Under the pieces are notes generated by a model. That model made no database searches, had not been told where the DNA came from, and saw nothing but the letters and a program-made list of their open reading frames with translations. The position numbers were made by a program, and so were the translations under genes. A stretch of DNA of 64,000 nt from Sporolactobacillus kofuensis (lineage in GTDB: Bacteria > Bacillota > Bacilli > Bacillales > Sporolactobacillaceae). Positions 7,757 through 16,755 of this stretch are shown piece by piece. Where the stretch lies: contig NZ_JBHSTQ010000003.1 in NCBI RefSeq assembly GCF_042660205.1, positions 186,001 to 250,000 on the forward strand. The letters run 5' to 3'. How positions within the stretch are numbered: the first letter of the stretch is position 1; each line of letters begins with the position of its first letter.

Positions 7757-9316
7757 TTACAACCCATTAACCGTGTAATACCAAATGTTCTTGTCGACTG
7801 CACCAACGACTCCGCTTGATGTACCGCTGCTCGTATATTGCCAAATATCGACATTAAAGTTTGCACCCGGACCTTGATTCGTTTCTTGACCGCGATAACG
7901 CGAAAGCCAGATTAAGAATTTCGGTTGCGCAGGCTGTGCCCTAGAAATCGCAGGTAGATTGATATTGTTATTAAAGAAATAGAGATTCGAATAGATACCC
8001 AACTGATTGAAACCGTTCGTCCTCATTTGTTTAATAAAGGCAAGTACATTATTCGTCAGTGTATCTTTGTCCACACCGTTTGTGGTTTCCACATCGATAA
8101 ACAGATAGTGAACCTGAGCGCCTTGTGCATTTGCCGCACGAATCTGATTTGAGAAGACATTTGCTTCATTCTGAGCACCTGATACATTTGATGCGCGGAA
8201 GAAATGATAGGCATCGACGGAAAGCCCCGCCTTGTTTGCCGCTACAGCATTGCCAACAAACGTACCATCCGTACTGCCACCTTCAGAAGCTTTGGCAATA
8301 ATGAAACTGTTTCCATCTTGCTTGATTGCACCAAAATTAATTTGGCCATCTCCAGCATCATTCTGATAATGGGAAATGTCTAATCCAAACTGAGAACCGC
8401 TCGTTTGAGGCGGATCAGTCGGCTGGCTACCGTAAGATGCCGGCTGCGTAATATTTAAATATTGAGCCTGAACATAGCCTGTAACATTACCAAATTTCAC
8501 CTGTGCATATTTATTACCTTTACCTGTTACTGTTACACGATTACCCATACTCATAACCAACTTAGTGCTGTAATCCACGCTGGCATGATCACGAATTCTC
8601 AAAGTATTTGAGGTCACATAAGCAGTGTATGCCTGGAACGGCTGCGAATTCAAATGAATGTTTTGGACGTAACCAATGGTGCCACCATAATTCACAAGTG
8701 CATATTTATTCCCTTTACCGATAACAGATACTTTGTCACCCATGTTCAATGTGCGTTTCACTGAATAATGAGTACTTGCTTGACTACGCACTTTCAATGT
8801 ATAAGAGGTCACATAAGCATCCATTGATTGAAATGGCTGCGGATTTAAATGGATATTTTGAACATATCCTGTCGTTCCACCATAGCTGACAAGTGCATAT
8901 TTATGACCTTTACCAAGTACCGTAACTTTGTTTCCCATGCCCAGTACACGTTTTGTTGTGTAATGCACACTTGCACGGGTTCGTACCTTCAGCGTGTAAG
9001 AAGTAACGTAAGCGCTGAAGGATTTATACTTGCTCCGGCTCAGGTGCTGAGTCTGAACATAACCTGTTGTACTGCCATACTTAATTCGGGAATATTTACC
9101 ATATCTACTGGTCACCGTAACTTTATTCCCCATATTCAATGTGCGTAATAGACGATAATGAGTGCTTGCCTTACTGCGGACTTTCAATGTGTAAGAAGTG
9201 ACGTAGGAACTGTACGAAGAACTTGCGTGTGCGGTACCGGTCGTGACATTCAACGAAAGCGCAATCAATGCTAAAACCACAAAACCGGTAATGAACTGTC
9301 TTACATGTAGCTTCAC
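7757..9316 (-). CDS. Secreted GH25 lysozyme with four N-terminal SH3 repeats
   Basis: A 519-aa exported muramidase predicted to cut the MurNAc-GlcNAc bond of peptidoglycan. A signal peptide (cut near AHAS, residue 32) is followed by four bacterial SH3 wall-binding repeats of about 65 aa, each opening with a variant of YVTSYTLKVRSKAS and closing with TTGYVQxxHL. A Pro/Ser linker leads to the GH25 domain from about residue 309: FGLDISHYQND supplies the first catalytic Asp and FIDVETT the acidic pair. It is a single gene with its own promoter (9407-9435) and terminator. The repeats are close enough in DNA sequence to count as tandem repeats. It may be an autolysin or a remodelling enzyme. Confidence 0.93.
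   Translation of the reverse strand: MKLHVRQFITGFVVLALIALSLNVTTGTAHASSSYSSYVTSYTLKVRSKASTHYRLLRTLNMGNKVTVTSRYGKYSRIKYGSTTGYVQTQHLSRSKYKSFSAYVTSYTLKVRTRASVHYTTKRVLGMGNKVTVLGKGHKYALVSYGGTTGYVQNIHLNPQPFQSMDAYVTSYTLKVRSQASTHYSVKRTLNMGDKVSVIGKGNKYALVNYGGTIGYVQNIHLNSQPFQAYTAYVTSNTLRIRDHASVDYSTKLVMSMGNRVTVTGKGNKYAQVKFGNVTGYVQAQYLNITQPASYGSQPTDPPQTSGSQFGLDISHYQNDAGDGQINFGAIKQDGNSFIIAKASEGGSTDGTFVGNAVAANKAGLSVDAYHFFRASNVSGAQNEANVFSNQIRAANAQGAQVHYLFIDVETTNGVDKDTLTNNVLAFIKQMRTNGFNQLGIYSNLYFFNNNINLPAISRAQPAQPKFLIWLSRYRGQETNQGPGANFNVDIWQYTSSGTSSGVVGAVDKNIWYYTVNGL
8440..9225 (-). repeat. Four tandem ~195-base repeats encoding SH3 domains
   Basis: Four successive units inside the lysozyme gene share phrases such as GGTAAAGGTAATAAATATGC and the complement of TTTCAATGT(A/G)TAAGA(A/G)GT(A/C)AC. 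Units start near 9215, 9015, 8820 and 8625 when read on the minus strand. The fourth is the most divergent (SNTLRIRDHAS instead of SYTLKVRSKAS). Confidence 0.75.
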
Positions 9317-9406
9317 TTTTCACTCTCCCTTTGAATCGTTGAGACCTCATATAGTGGCTCAAGTCTATTATCTGAAAATATGTACTATGTACTCTATTAA
9401 AATAAC

Positions 9407-9435
9407 ATTTTACAAGTAGCGTGTATGTAGGTCAA
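9407..9435 (-). promoter_or_regulatory. Sigma-A promoter of the lysozyme gene
   Basis: Minus strand: -35 TTGACC (9430-9435), 17-base spacer, -10 TAAAAT (9407-9412), about 90 bases before the ATG. A palindrome GTACTATGTAC lies just downstream and could be an operator. Confidence 0.7.
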
Positions 9436-9540
9436 TGCGCTCATTAAATGTTAAGAAATCCCAACGAATAATTTACAAAAATATTACTGATCATTACTCC
9501 CTAATTGATATCAATCCACATCGCTCATAAATCAGTTTTC

Positions 9541-9569
9541 TTAACTCTAAAATTATTAAATGTTATGAT
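9541..9569 (+). promoter_or_regulatory. Promoter of the two-component system genes
   Basis: Plus strand: -35 TTAACT (9541-9546), 17-base spacer, -10 TATGAT (9564-9569), about 95 bases upstream of the kinase start. Two mismatches in the -35 box and one in the -10 box suggest moderate strength. Confidence 0.55.
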
Positions 9570-9578
9570 AAGTAAAAG

Positions 9579-9593
9579 TATTTTCTGAGAATT
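9579..9593. promoter_or_regulatory. CodY box candidate
   Basis: TATTTTCTGAGAATT matches the CodY consensus AATTTTCWGAAAATT at 13 of 15 positions and lies just after the predicted -10 box, a typical repressing position. CodY control would suit a locus devoted to amide and amino-acid acquisition. codY itself is not in the window. Confidence 0.5.
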
Positions 9594-9662
9594 GCTCGAA
9601 GAAAGGCTCAAAATACGCAGCAAGACCAGATTGAGATTTACGATTAAAATGAGGGATTAAAT

Positions 9663-10400
9663 ATGTTCTATCTTTTTGAAGGCTTGGTTTTTACAAGTGT
9701 ATTGGTGAGTATTCTCTCCCTTTTCTTCCTCCTCTCATCACCGGTGATTGAGAAGGAAATTAATTTTCTTGAATTAGAGAATACAAAGGCACATTTGCAA
9801 AATAAGCTTCAGGAAAGTGAATTATTGCAGCTGAGCAGGCAAATACAACCGCACTTTATGTTCAATACATTGAATGTCATTTTATCGCTTGCCCGTTTAG
9901 ATAGAAAAAATATATTGGTAGAAAGCATTGAAAGCTTTTCAAAATATTTGCGCTACAAATATACAGATAAAAAGGACCTTATTCCATTCCATGAGGAACT
10001 AGATCAAGTCAAAAACTACTTCTATATTCAAAAACTGAGGTTTGGGAAAAAACTTCAAATCTCTGTACAAGTGGAGCAATCTGAACTGACAACAGGCATC
10101 CCACCCTATACGTTGCAAATTCTGGTTGAGAATGCGTTCAAACACGCTCTCGAAGAAAAAGAGGGCGTCATGAAACTGACAATCATTCTTCAACGGATCG
10201 GAAACTGGGTGGAACTGCGCGTGATCGATAATGGAGACAAGCAGTTGGATCTTCAAGCGGAACATGGGATTGGGCTGGAAAATATCCGAAAACGATTGAA
10301 TCTCATTTTCGATTTATTTACGGAAGTGAGCATAACCCGAATTAAAGATGAGGAAACCGTAGCAAGAGTGATTTGGCCATATATGATTGTGGAGGATTAA
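9663..10400 (+). CDS. LytS/YesM-type sensor histidine kinase lacking a sensor domain
   Basis: A 245-aa membrane histidine kinase. A single hydrophobic segment (residues about 5-25) is followed by a short coiled-coil and the His_kinase box QIQPHFMFNTL, with phospho-acceptor His64. The HATPase domain shows the N box ENAFKHAL and the G region HGIGLENIRKRL. No extracellular or PAS/HAMP input domain is present, so the signal must come from another protein or the membrane. The adjacent SSS-like permease is the obvious candidate. The stop is two bases before the response regulator start. GAGGGATTAAAT precedes the ATG. Confidence 0.9.
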   Translation: MFYLFEGLVFTSVLVSILSLFFLLSSPVIEKEINFLELENTKAHLQNKLQESELLQLSRQIQPHFMFNTLNVILSLARLDRKNILVESIESFSKYLRYKYTDKKDLIPFHEELDQVKNYFYIQKLRFGKKLQISVQVEQSELTTGIPPYTLQILVENAFKHALEEKEGVMKLTIILQRIGNWVELRVIDNGDKQLDLQAEHGIGLENIRKRLNLIFDLFTEVSITRIKDEETVARVIWPYMIVED

Positions 10401-10402
10401 AC

Positions 10403-11116
10403 ATGAACGTATTGATCGTAGATGATGAATATTTGGAACTCGAACAACTCAGCCAATTAATCTATTCGCGATACCCTCATTGGCATCTCATTATGGCAGA
10501 AGATCGAAAAGATGCATTGAAGATTGCTGAAGAAAACGCGATTGGATTAGCTTTGATCGATATACATCTTCGTGGTGAATCAGGCCTGGATCTTGCGGAA
10601 CATCTGAAGACGATCCATAAACACGTCAAGATCATCATTGTCACCGCCTACCAAAATTTTGACTATGCCAAGCGAGCGATTAAATTAAATGTTATGGATT
10701 ACATCGTAAAACCCATTATTCAAGAAGAACTTTACGAACTGCTCGATCTTTACGAAGAACAAATTAATAGTCATTCGGTAACACCTTCACTACGAAAAGC
10801 ACTGAACTATTTGCATAAACATTATGATCACAATGTGCATCTACAGGATGTTGCTGACTTTATTCATGTATCGCCGAATTACCTGAGCAAGAAATTTAAT
10901 GATGAGCTGCATCTCTCATATAATGACTATTTGTCTAAAATCAGAATTAATAAAGCAAAGCAATTAATGACCAATCATCCGGAGTACTCCTTTCAATACA
11001 TCTCCGACATGGTTGGATTCTCAAGTCAGAATTACTTTACTAATTCTTTTAAAAAACATGAAAATAAGACACCAACACAATACAAGAATGAACAGTTTGA
11101 GGCCCAAGATGAATGA
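10403..11116 (+). CDS. Response regulator, YesN type (REC + AraC HTH)
   Basis: A 237-aa DNA-binding partner of the upstream kinase. The start at 10403 (MNVLIVDDEY) has GGAGG eight bases ahead; the longer frame starts inside the kinase gene and is not used. The REC domain has acidic Asp7/Asp8, phospho-acceptor Asp53 in LIDIHL, and the VKP motif near residue 105. The C-terminal AraC domain carries two helix-turn-helix units (DVADFIHVSPNYLSKKF and YISDMVGFSSQNYFTNSF). Its last eight bases overlap the permease start. Likely targets are the permease and the acetamidase-APC-amidase genes that follow, which is an inference from position. Confidence 0.92.
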   Translation: MNVLIVDDEYLELEQLSQLIYSRYPHWHLIMAEDRKDALKIAEENAIGLALIDIHLRGESGLDLAEHLKTIHKHVKIIIVTAYQNFDYAKRAIKLNVMDYIVKPIIQEELYELLDLYEEQINSHSVTPSLRKALNYLHKHYDHNVHLQDVADFIHVSPNYLSKKFNDELHLSYNDYLSKIRINKAKQLMTNHPEYSFQYISDMVGFSSQNYFTNSFKKHENKTPTQYKNEQFEAQDE

Positions 11117-12482
11117 GATTAACCTATTTGTCCCTTTTCTATTTCTTTTAATTTTTGTTCTTCCCTATCTTAATAAAGTCAAATCGATTTCTGAATATGT
11201 ACAAAGCACATCAAAATTGGGTCTTAGTGAAAGTGCGCCACTATTGCTCGCTCATTTAGTTAAGGGGTTCATGATTCTCATTGCTTTTCAATTTATTTCC
11301 CGTCACAATTTGACTTTGGGTGTACTACTCTGCACAATCCTTTTCCCTATTACTGTTCTCTATGAAAAGTGGATTCATTCTGCAATCTCGACGCATCTGA
11401 ATAATCCGAATCAAACCCCACTGACTTATTTTAAGGCAAAGAGCAGCCGAATCGCCTTTTATGGCATCCTGTTTATCATGGCGAGCATTGCTTTTTTTGC
11501 ATTTTTCGCTGAAATAACGTGGATGACGCTTTCAATCTCTTACTTATTTCAAGTATCTAGAGGAGTAATCTTTATTTCGTTACTCTTTCTAGCCTATGTT
11601 TATGCAATTGCCGGTGGCCTGTCGGTGCTTGTCAGGGTGAGCAGAGTAATGATGATCTTCTCCTTTTTCGTCTTAATCTGCTTACTGCTCTATACCTATC
11701 TCACGAATGGCATTTATTCAATCTATAACAACTGGATGAGGATGCAGTCGCCAGTGAGCACGATCACTTTTCCCAAAGTAAGCCATGTTAGTCTTTGGTT
11801 CTTGGCAATCCTCTTTGTTTACGTTGGCTATCTCCTGACCAATTTATCACTCTGGCATATTAATTTCTCCATGAAAGAAAATAGAATCAAGACCATTTAT
11901 AGTTGTACCTCCTTTTGTTTTACAAGTCTCCTTATGACCTTGATGATGATTGTTGTCTTTGTACTCAGTTCTCAACCCGACCATACGTCCTCTGTAAATC
12001 AAATGCTTCATACGTTGTCACACCATGCTCCTTTTTTTGCTTACTTATTAATCATGGCACTTCTCTCCATAGGTCTGATGAGTGCTTTTGTAAGTCTAAA
12101 ATCAATCATCGATGCATGTGTATTAGCTCTGCATACAGAACAAAAAGAGAATCCTAAATTGTTCAGAGGCATTTATCTCACCTCTTGTGGATTGCTTTTA
12201 CTCCTGTTCATTGTTCTGCGACCCACGCATACGTTCCTTTTCACATGCATTAAACTTTTTTCATTGCTCTGTATTGTCTCGATTCCCACGTATTCTTTGA
12301 TCATGCTCTCCAAACAGAAGATTACTGTATTGAGGCTACTTCCTTTGACCATTGGATTTTTGACAGGATTGTGCCTATTTACGCAGCCTTCTTCCCTTCT
12401 TGCAGATTTGTTTTGGAGTTTCTCCGTCAGCCTTAGCCTTCAATTATTTCTACTTTTATGTCAGAAGTTCTTACATAAATAA
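11109..12482 (+). CDS. Multi-pass permease, probable sodium:solute symporter (SSS) relative
   Basis: A 457-aa membrane protein with about 12-13 hydrophobic segments. I choose the ATG at 11109 (MNEINLF), which has GAGG at six bases and overlaps the regulator stop (ATGAATGA). The longer frame adds 32 non-membrane residues read in another frame of the regulator. IAGGLSVLVRVSRVMM, LWHINFSMKENRIK and LMSAFVSLKSIIDACVLAL fall where SSS proteins have their conserved TM5-6 loop, TM7-8 loop and aaLMSTaDS motif. The match is weak and no family consensus is fully met, so it may act as a receptor for the kinase rather than a transporter. Confidence 0.6.
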   Translation: MNEINLFVPFLFLLIFVLPYLNKVKSISEYVQSTSKLGLSESAPLLLAHLVKGFMILIAFQFISRHNLTLGVLLCTILFPITVLYEKWIHSAISTHLNNPNQTPLTYFKAKSSRIAFYGILFIMASIAFFAFFAEITWMTLSISYLFQVSRGVIFISLLFLAYVYAIAGGLSVLVRVSRVMMIFSFFVLICLLLYTYLTNGIYSIYNNWMRMQSPVSTITFPKVSHVSLWFLAILFVYVGYLLTNLSLWHINFSMKENRIKTIYSCTSFCFTSLLMTLMMIVVFVLSSQPDHTSSVNQMLHTLSHHAPFFAYLLIMALLSIGLMSAFVSLKSIIDACVLALHTEQKENPKLFRGIYLTSCGLLLLLFIVLRPTHTFLFTCIKLFSLLCIVSIPTYSLIMLSKQKITVLRLLPLTIGFLTGLCLFTQPSSLLADLFWSFSVSLSLQLFLLLCQKFLHK

Positions 12483-12572
12483 TAGATTATTATAAAAATT
12501 GAACATTTTTTTATAAAATTGCAAGCACCCATCATTTTATACTAGAAACAACAACGATTAGGGGGTGCATCG

Positions 12573-13475
12573 ATGGTGACAACCATTAAAAAAGGAACAC
12601 CAATTTATGCGTTCAGTAAGGATAATAGTCCTGTGGCCAGTGTCGATCCGGGAGAGCCAGTGACAATTGAAACGTATGACTGCTTTGAGGATCAAATTAT
12701 CTCGGAAGATACAGATTTTGGCGCAATTGATTGGAACAGAATCAATCCTGCTACAGGTCCGATTTTTATTAATGGGGCCACACCAGGAAAAACATTGGCC
12801 GTCCACATTGACAAAATTGATGTAAAAAGTAAAGGTGTCTTGTCGACTGGAAAAGATTTGGGTACGATGGGCCACAGACTCGATGGGCTCCAATTCAAGA
12901 TCGCTCCCATTGAGGAAGAACATGTACTCTTTAATGACAAGATAAAAATTCCTTTCAATAAAATGATTGGGGTCATTGGCGTCGCGCCTAAGGAAGGTGC
13001 AGTGAACTGTGGCACACCTGGCGAACATGGTGGAAATATGGATACCACGCTAATCACAGAGGGGACCACTCTTTATTTTCCTATTTTTCATCCAGGTGCA
13101 CTCTTTGGTTTAGGCGACATGCACGCGGCGATGGGTGATGGAGAAATTGGCGTTTCTGGTGTGGAAATTTCCGGATCAGCGACGGTTCATTTCGAAATAA
13201 GGGACGACCTGTCCATTCATTATCCAATGATTTCGAACAATGCGGGCATCGCAATGATTGTGTCAAAGGACACATTGGACGAAGCTGCGAAAGTAAGTGT
13301 TGAAGAAATGATTGATTTTCTATCTCCGCGTACGGATTTAAGCCTTGGAGATCTAACCATGTTGATGAGTGCGATCGGCAATGCTCAGATTTCCCAAATT
13401 GTTGATCCAAAGTTAACGGCACGCTTCCTTGTTCCTAGATGGTTTCTTAATGCCTATGACATTCAATCAATCTAA
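12573..13475 (+). CDS. Acetamidase/formamidase family protein
   Basis: A 300-aa metal-dependent amidohydrolase of the FmdA/AmdA family, which releases ammonia from short amides such as formamide or acetamide in the cytosol. Family features are FGAIDWNRINPATGPIFI, GAVNCGTPGEHGGNMDT, HPGALFGLGDMHAAMGDGE and VEISGSATVHFEI in the usual order, at full length for the short Bacillus-type form. GGGGGTG precedes the ATG. The 90-base gap from the permease contains TATACT as a possible -10, so it may have its own promoter. Together with the APC permease and amidase downstream it suggests nitrogen recovery from imported amides. Confidence 0.9.
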   Translation: MVTTIKKGTPIYAFSKDNSPVASVDPGEPVTIETYDCFEDQIISEDTDFGAIDWNRINPATGPIFINGATPGKTLAVHIDKIDVKSKGVLSTGKDLGTMGHRLDGLQFKIAPIEEEHVLFNDKIKIPFNKMIGVIGVAPKEGAVNCGTPGEHGGNMDTTLITEGTTLYFPIFHPGALFGLGDMHAAMGDGEIGVSGVEISGSATVHFEIRDDLSIHYPMISNNAGIAMIVSKDTLDEAAKVSVEEMIDFLSPRTDLSLGDLTMLMSAIGNAQISQIVDPKLTARFLVPRWFLNAYDIQSI

Positions 13476-13495
13476 ATCTGAGGTGAGAATAAATC

Positions 13496-14860
13496 ATGAC
13501 TGAATCCAATATTACTGGAAAACAAGAATTTGGCTATAAACAAGAACTAAATCGCGCGTTATCTTTTGGCGATTTGCTTATCTATGGATTGATCTTTATG
13601 GTCCCGATTGCACCTTTCGGTATTTACGGCCAGATCGCCATTGGATCCCACGGGATGGTCGCTCTTGCGTATGCAATTGGTATGATCGGAATGCTGTTTA
13701 CAGCCTTAAGTTATTCTAAGATGTCTTCAGCAATACCAATTGCCGGGTCGGTCTATTCCTATGCACAAAGAGGGATTAACGATAATGTCGGCTTCATTGC
13801 AGGATGGCTCATTCTCTTAGACTATATATTCATTCCTGCTCTACTCTATTTAGTTAGTGCCGTGGCACTTGCTGATATTGTCCCGCAAATTCCCGTCTTG
13901 GTTTGGCTCATTATTTTCATTGGTTTTAACACAGTCATTAACATTCGTGGTATTGCGTTCACAGCGAAAACAAATAAGATCATCCTTATTCTGGAGTTCA
14001 TTGTTTTAACCATTTTTCTTTTTGCAGGTATAACGGCAATTGTTGAACACGTAAATGGAGCAACATTTACCATCAAACCGTTGTATAATTCCAGCCAATT
14101 TTCATTACCGACCGTCATGGGTGCTGTTTCCATTGCCGTCCTTAGCTTTCTCGGCTTTGATGCCATCTCTACGTTATCCGAGGAATCTAAGGGGGGAAGG
14201 AAAGCAGTTGGCCGTGCAACGATTTTTTCACTCATAATCGTTGGTGTGCTCTTTATTATCCAGACTTGGGTTGCTGCGCTGGTGTTTCCGAATTACAATG
14301 CGTTTAAAAATCCGGACACTGCATTTTATCAAGTAGCGGGTATCGCAGGCGGTAATTGGCTCAAGGTCATGACCATTGTGGCGACCGCAGTATCATGGGG
14401 TATTGCCGATGCGTTGGTTGCACAGACTGCAATCTCCCGTATTCTCTACAGTATGGCGCGTGATCGTAAACTGCCGCATATTCTTGCGAAAGTTCATCCA
14501 AAGTATAAGACTCCTTACATCAGCACACTACTTGTTGCGATTGTCTCACTTGTTGTGACAACAATTTTTTCTTCACAGATTGGAAAGTTAGCATCTGTTG
14601 TCAATTTTGGGGCGCTGACCTCATTTCTGATTTTGCATCTTGCAGTGATGAACTTTTACTTAAGAAAGAAGAAAAGCAAACAGTATTTCAGATATCTCGT
14701 CATGCCGCTGATCGGATTTCTCATTATCGGATTTGTTTGGTGGAATCTGGATTCACTTGCCAAAACACTGGGCTTTTCGTGGTTAGCCATCGGCATTATC
14801 TATTTAATCTTTTTAAAAATCTTCGGTAAAGATACCAAGATTTCCGATGACTTATCCTAA
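13496..14860 (+). CDS. APC-family amino acid/polyamine permease
   Basis: A 454-aa transporter with about 12 membrane segments. The N-terminus ELNRALSFGDLLIYGLIFMVPIAPFGIYG is typical of the APC superfamily and includes the unwound TM1 substrate loop; SFLGFDAISTLSEESKGG is the conserved TM6/loop region and YSMARDRKLPHILAKVHPKYKTP the TM8-9 loop. It lies 20 bases after the acetamidase gene behind GAGGTGAGAAT and is followed by a terminator. Proton-coupled uptake of an amino acid, amine or amide is expected; the substrate is not identifiable. Confidence 0.9.
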   Translation: MTESNITGKQEFGYKQELNRALSFGDLLIYGLIFMVPIAPFGIYGQIAIGSHGMVALAYAIGMIGMLFTALSYSKMSSAIPIAGSVYSYAQRGINDNVGFIAGWLILLDYIFIPALLYLVSAVALADIVPQIPVLVWLIIFIGFNTVINIRGIAFTAKTNKIILILEFIVLTIFLFAGITAIVEHVNGATFTIKPLYNSSQFSLPTVMGAVSIAVLSFLGFDAISTLSEESKGGRKAVGRATIFSLIIVGVLFIIQTWVAALVFPNYNAFKNPDTAFYQVAGIAGGNWLKVMTIVATAVSWGIADALVAQTAISRILYSMARDRKLPHILAKVHPKYKTPYISTLLVAIVSLVVTTIFSSQIGKLASVVNFGALTSFLILHLAVMNFYLRKKKSKQYFRYLVMPLIGFLIIGFVWWNLDSLAKTLGFSWLAIGIIYLIFLKIFGKDTKISDDLS

Positions 14861-14872
14861 ATTATTAACCCG

Positions 14873-14909
14873 AACACAAATCGGACAAGTCGCCCGGTTT
14901 GTGTTTTTT
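14873..14909 (+). terminator. Rho-independent terminator between permease and amidase genes
   Basis: AACACAAATCGG pairs with CCGGTTTGTGTT (one G-U) and is followed directly by T residues. It sits only 33 bases before the amidase start, with no evident promoter in between. It therefore probably attenuates the amidase rather than isolating it. Confidence 0.8.
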
Positions 14910-14941
14910 AATTAGAAAATAATGCCGAGGAGGTTCTGCAT

Positions 14942-16492
14942 ATGCGAAAGCCTGATCTTGATTCGTTGAAAAAGATTACCACAATGTATCACCTATCTAT
15001 GGATGATGAGGAACTCAAAGCCTATCAAGAAATGATTAATGAAAGTTTCTTGGAGTCCTACATGCATGTAGATCATATGGTTGAACCAGATCTTCCAGTT
15101 AACTATAAACGCACGCCTGGACATCGCCCAACCAAAGAGGAAAACCCACTCAACGCATGGTATTGGAAAACTGAAATTGATCATGCTGAAACCGGAAAAT
15201 TATCCGGCAAACGGATCGCGTTAAAAGACAATATCAGCGTAGCCGGAGTGCCGATGATGAATGGAACCAAGGTGCTGGAAGGATTTATCCCCCAAATCGA
15301 TGCAACCATCGTCTCCAGAATTCTTGATGAGGGAGGAAAAATAAAAGGAAAAGCTGTTTGCGAGAGTCTTTGCTGCGATTGCAGTAGTTTTACTTCAGAC
15401 ACTGGACCTGTACTTAATCCGCACAACACCGCTTATTCTGCCGGAGGTTCATCAAGCGGAAGTGCTGCTTTAGTTGCGAGCGGTGACGTTGATATGGCTA
15501 TCGGATGTGATCAAACCGGTTCGATTCGTATGCCAAGCTCTTGGTGCGGCATTCTTGGCTTAAAACCCTCTTGGGGTCTCGTTCCATTCACGGGAATTTT
15601 TCCCGTCGATGTCACCTTAGACCATGTAGGACCAATGGCGCGGACTGTTGAAGACATTGCTCTGCTTCTTGAGGTGATTGCAGGGCCCGACGGACTTGAC
15701 CCTCGCCAGTATGATCTTCAATCGAAGAACTATTCACAATACTTGACCGGTGATACCAAGGGGTTACGCATTGGTGTTGTTGAAGAAGGATTCAGATGGC
15801 AGATTTCTGAAATGGATGTAGATCTCACAGTCAGAGAGGCAGCTGAATCCTTTCAGCAATGCGGAGCAACGGTAGAATCCGTCTCCATCCCCATGCATCG
15901 TGAAGGCATCCATCTGTCTAATATTATTAATACTGAGGGATCTACTGTGCAAATGTTCAGAGGCAATGCACTTGGGACAAGTTGGCGCGGATACCACCAG
16001 ACACAGTTGCTTGATGCTTTTTCGAGCGGAATGATTGCGCGTGCAGATGATCTTTCAGCTGCGGCAAAAATAACGATATTAACCGGGGAATATATGCAAC
16101 AAGCATATCACGGCCGATACTATGCCAAAGCCCAGAATCTCGCTCGTCAATTGAAAAAGGAATACGATAAAGCATTCCAGAAGTTTGATGTACTGATCAT
16201 GCCGACAGTACCATACAAAGCAACAAAGCTTCCTGATTTTGATGCGGATCTTAAAGAAATCATTGATCTATCTTTTGGCGTCGACACGAACACAGGTGTT
16301 TTTGATCTCACCGGGCATCCGGCATTAAACGTCCCCTGCGGAGCAACAAACGGACTTCCAATTGGGATGATGTTAATTGGAAGAGTTGGTGAAGAAGAAA
16401 CGATCTTACGTGCTGCTCACGCTTTCGAAACAATGACACACGGCATTTATGAACAACCGGTCGGACTTAACGCTCAATCGAAGCATTCATGA
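14942..16492 (+). CDS. Amidase signature family amidase with N-terminal helical extension
   Basis: A 516-aa AS-family hydrolase. The triad is Lys95 in RIALKDN, cis-Ser170 in GGSSSGS and nucleophile Ser194 in QTGSIRMP. Before the core are about 85 extra residues; a helical stretch ends in MVEPDLPVNYKRTPG, resembling the GatC/AtzG-like segment that other amidases carry as a separate subunit. GGAGG lies eight bases before the ATG. The gene follows the acetamidase and APC permease genes but is separated by a terminator hairpin, and is closed by its own terminator. It probably hydrolyses an amide taken up by the neighbouring permease; the true substrate is unknown. It is clearly not a duplicate of the 31-1440 amidase. 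Confidence 0.9.
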   Translation: MRKPDLDSLKKITTMYHLSMDDEELKAYQEMINESFLESYMHVDHMVEPDLPVNYKRTPGHRPTKEENPLNAWYWKTEIDHAETGKLSGKRIALKDNISVAGVPMMNGTKVLEGFIPQIDATIVSRILDEGGKIKGKAVCESLCCDCSSFTSDTGPVLNPHNTAYSAGGSSSGSAALVASGDVDMAIGCDQTGSIRMPSSWCGILGLKPSWGLVPFTGIFPVDVTLDHVGPMARTVEDIALLLEVIAGPDGLDPRQYDLQSKNYSQYLTGDTKGLRIGVVEEGFRWQISEMDVDLTVREAAESFQQCGATVESVSIPMHREGIHLSNIINTEGSTVQMFRGNALGTSWRGYHQTQLLDAFSSGMIARADDLSAAAKITILTGEYMQQAYHGRYYAKAQNLARQLKKEYDKAFQKFDVLIMPTVPYKATKLPDFDADLKEIIDLSFGVDTNTGVFDLTGHPALNVPCGATNGLPIGMMLIGRVGEEETILRAAHAFETMTHGIYEQPVGLNAQSKHS

Positions 16493-16513
16493 AATATAGT
16501 TTAATAACTAGTG

Positions 16514-16567
16514 AAAAAAGATCCTGAACGGACAAAAATAATGTCGACTCAGGATCTTTTTGTTTTA
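16514..16567 (+). terminator. Rho-independent terminator after the amidase
   Basis: AAAAAGATCCTGA pairs with TCAGGATCTTTTT around a 21-base loop, followed by TGTTTT, 22 bases after the stop. The next 190 bases up to the M42 stop hold nothing I can identify. Confidence 0.85.
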
Positions 16568-16755
16568 TCTTCTATTATCTGATTAACCGGAGTATTCGTG
16601 CTCAAGCTCGGGATAACTACATCAACGGCCGAATAAAACGTTGCAACGGCTGGATAATCCGCGATGAAGACCCAATGGATGATCGGCAACGACTAGATGA
16701 TTCGTGATCGAAACCAAATTGGCTGCCGTCGAACAATGAAATGGTCGGTAAAGCT

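Noticed and set aside
12558..13069. Long minus-strand frames opposite the acetamidase gene
   Set aside because: Shadows of a well-conserved plus-strand gene; they have no ribosome site or recognisable motif.
16568..16755. Possible coding remnant between the amidase terminator and the M42 gene
   Set aside because: All frames are short and none shows a recognisable motif.
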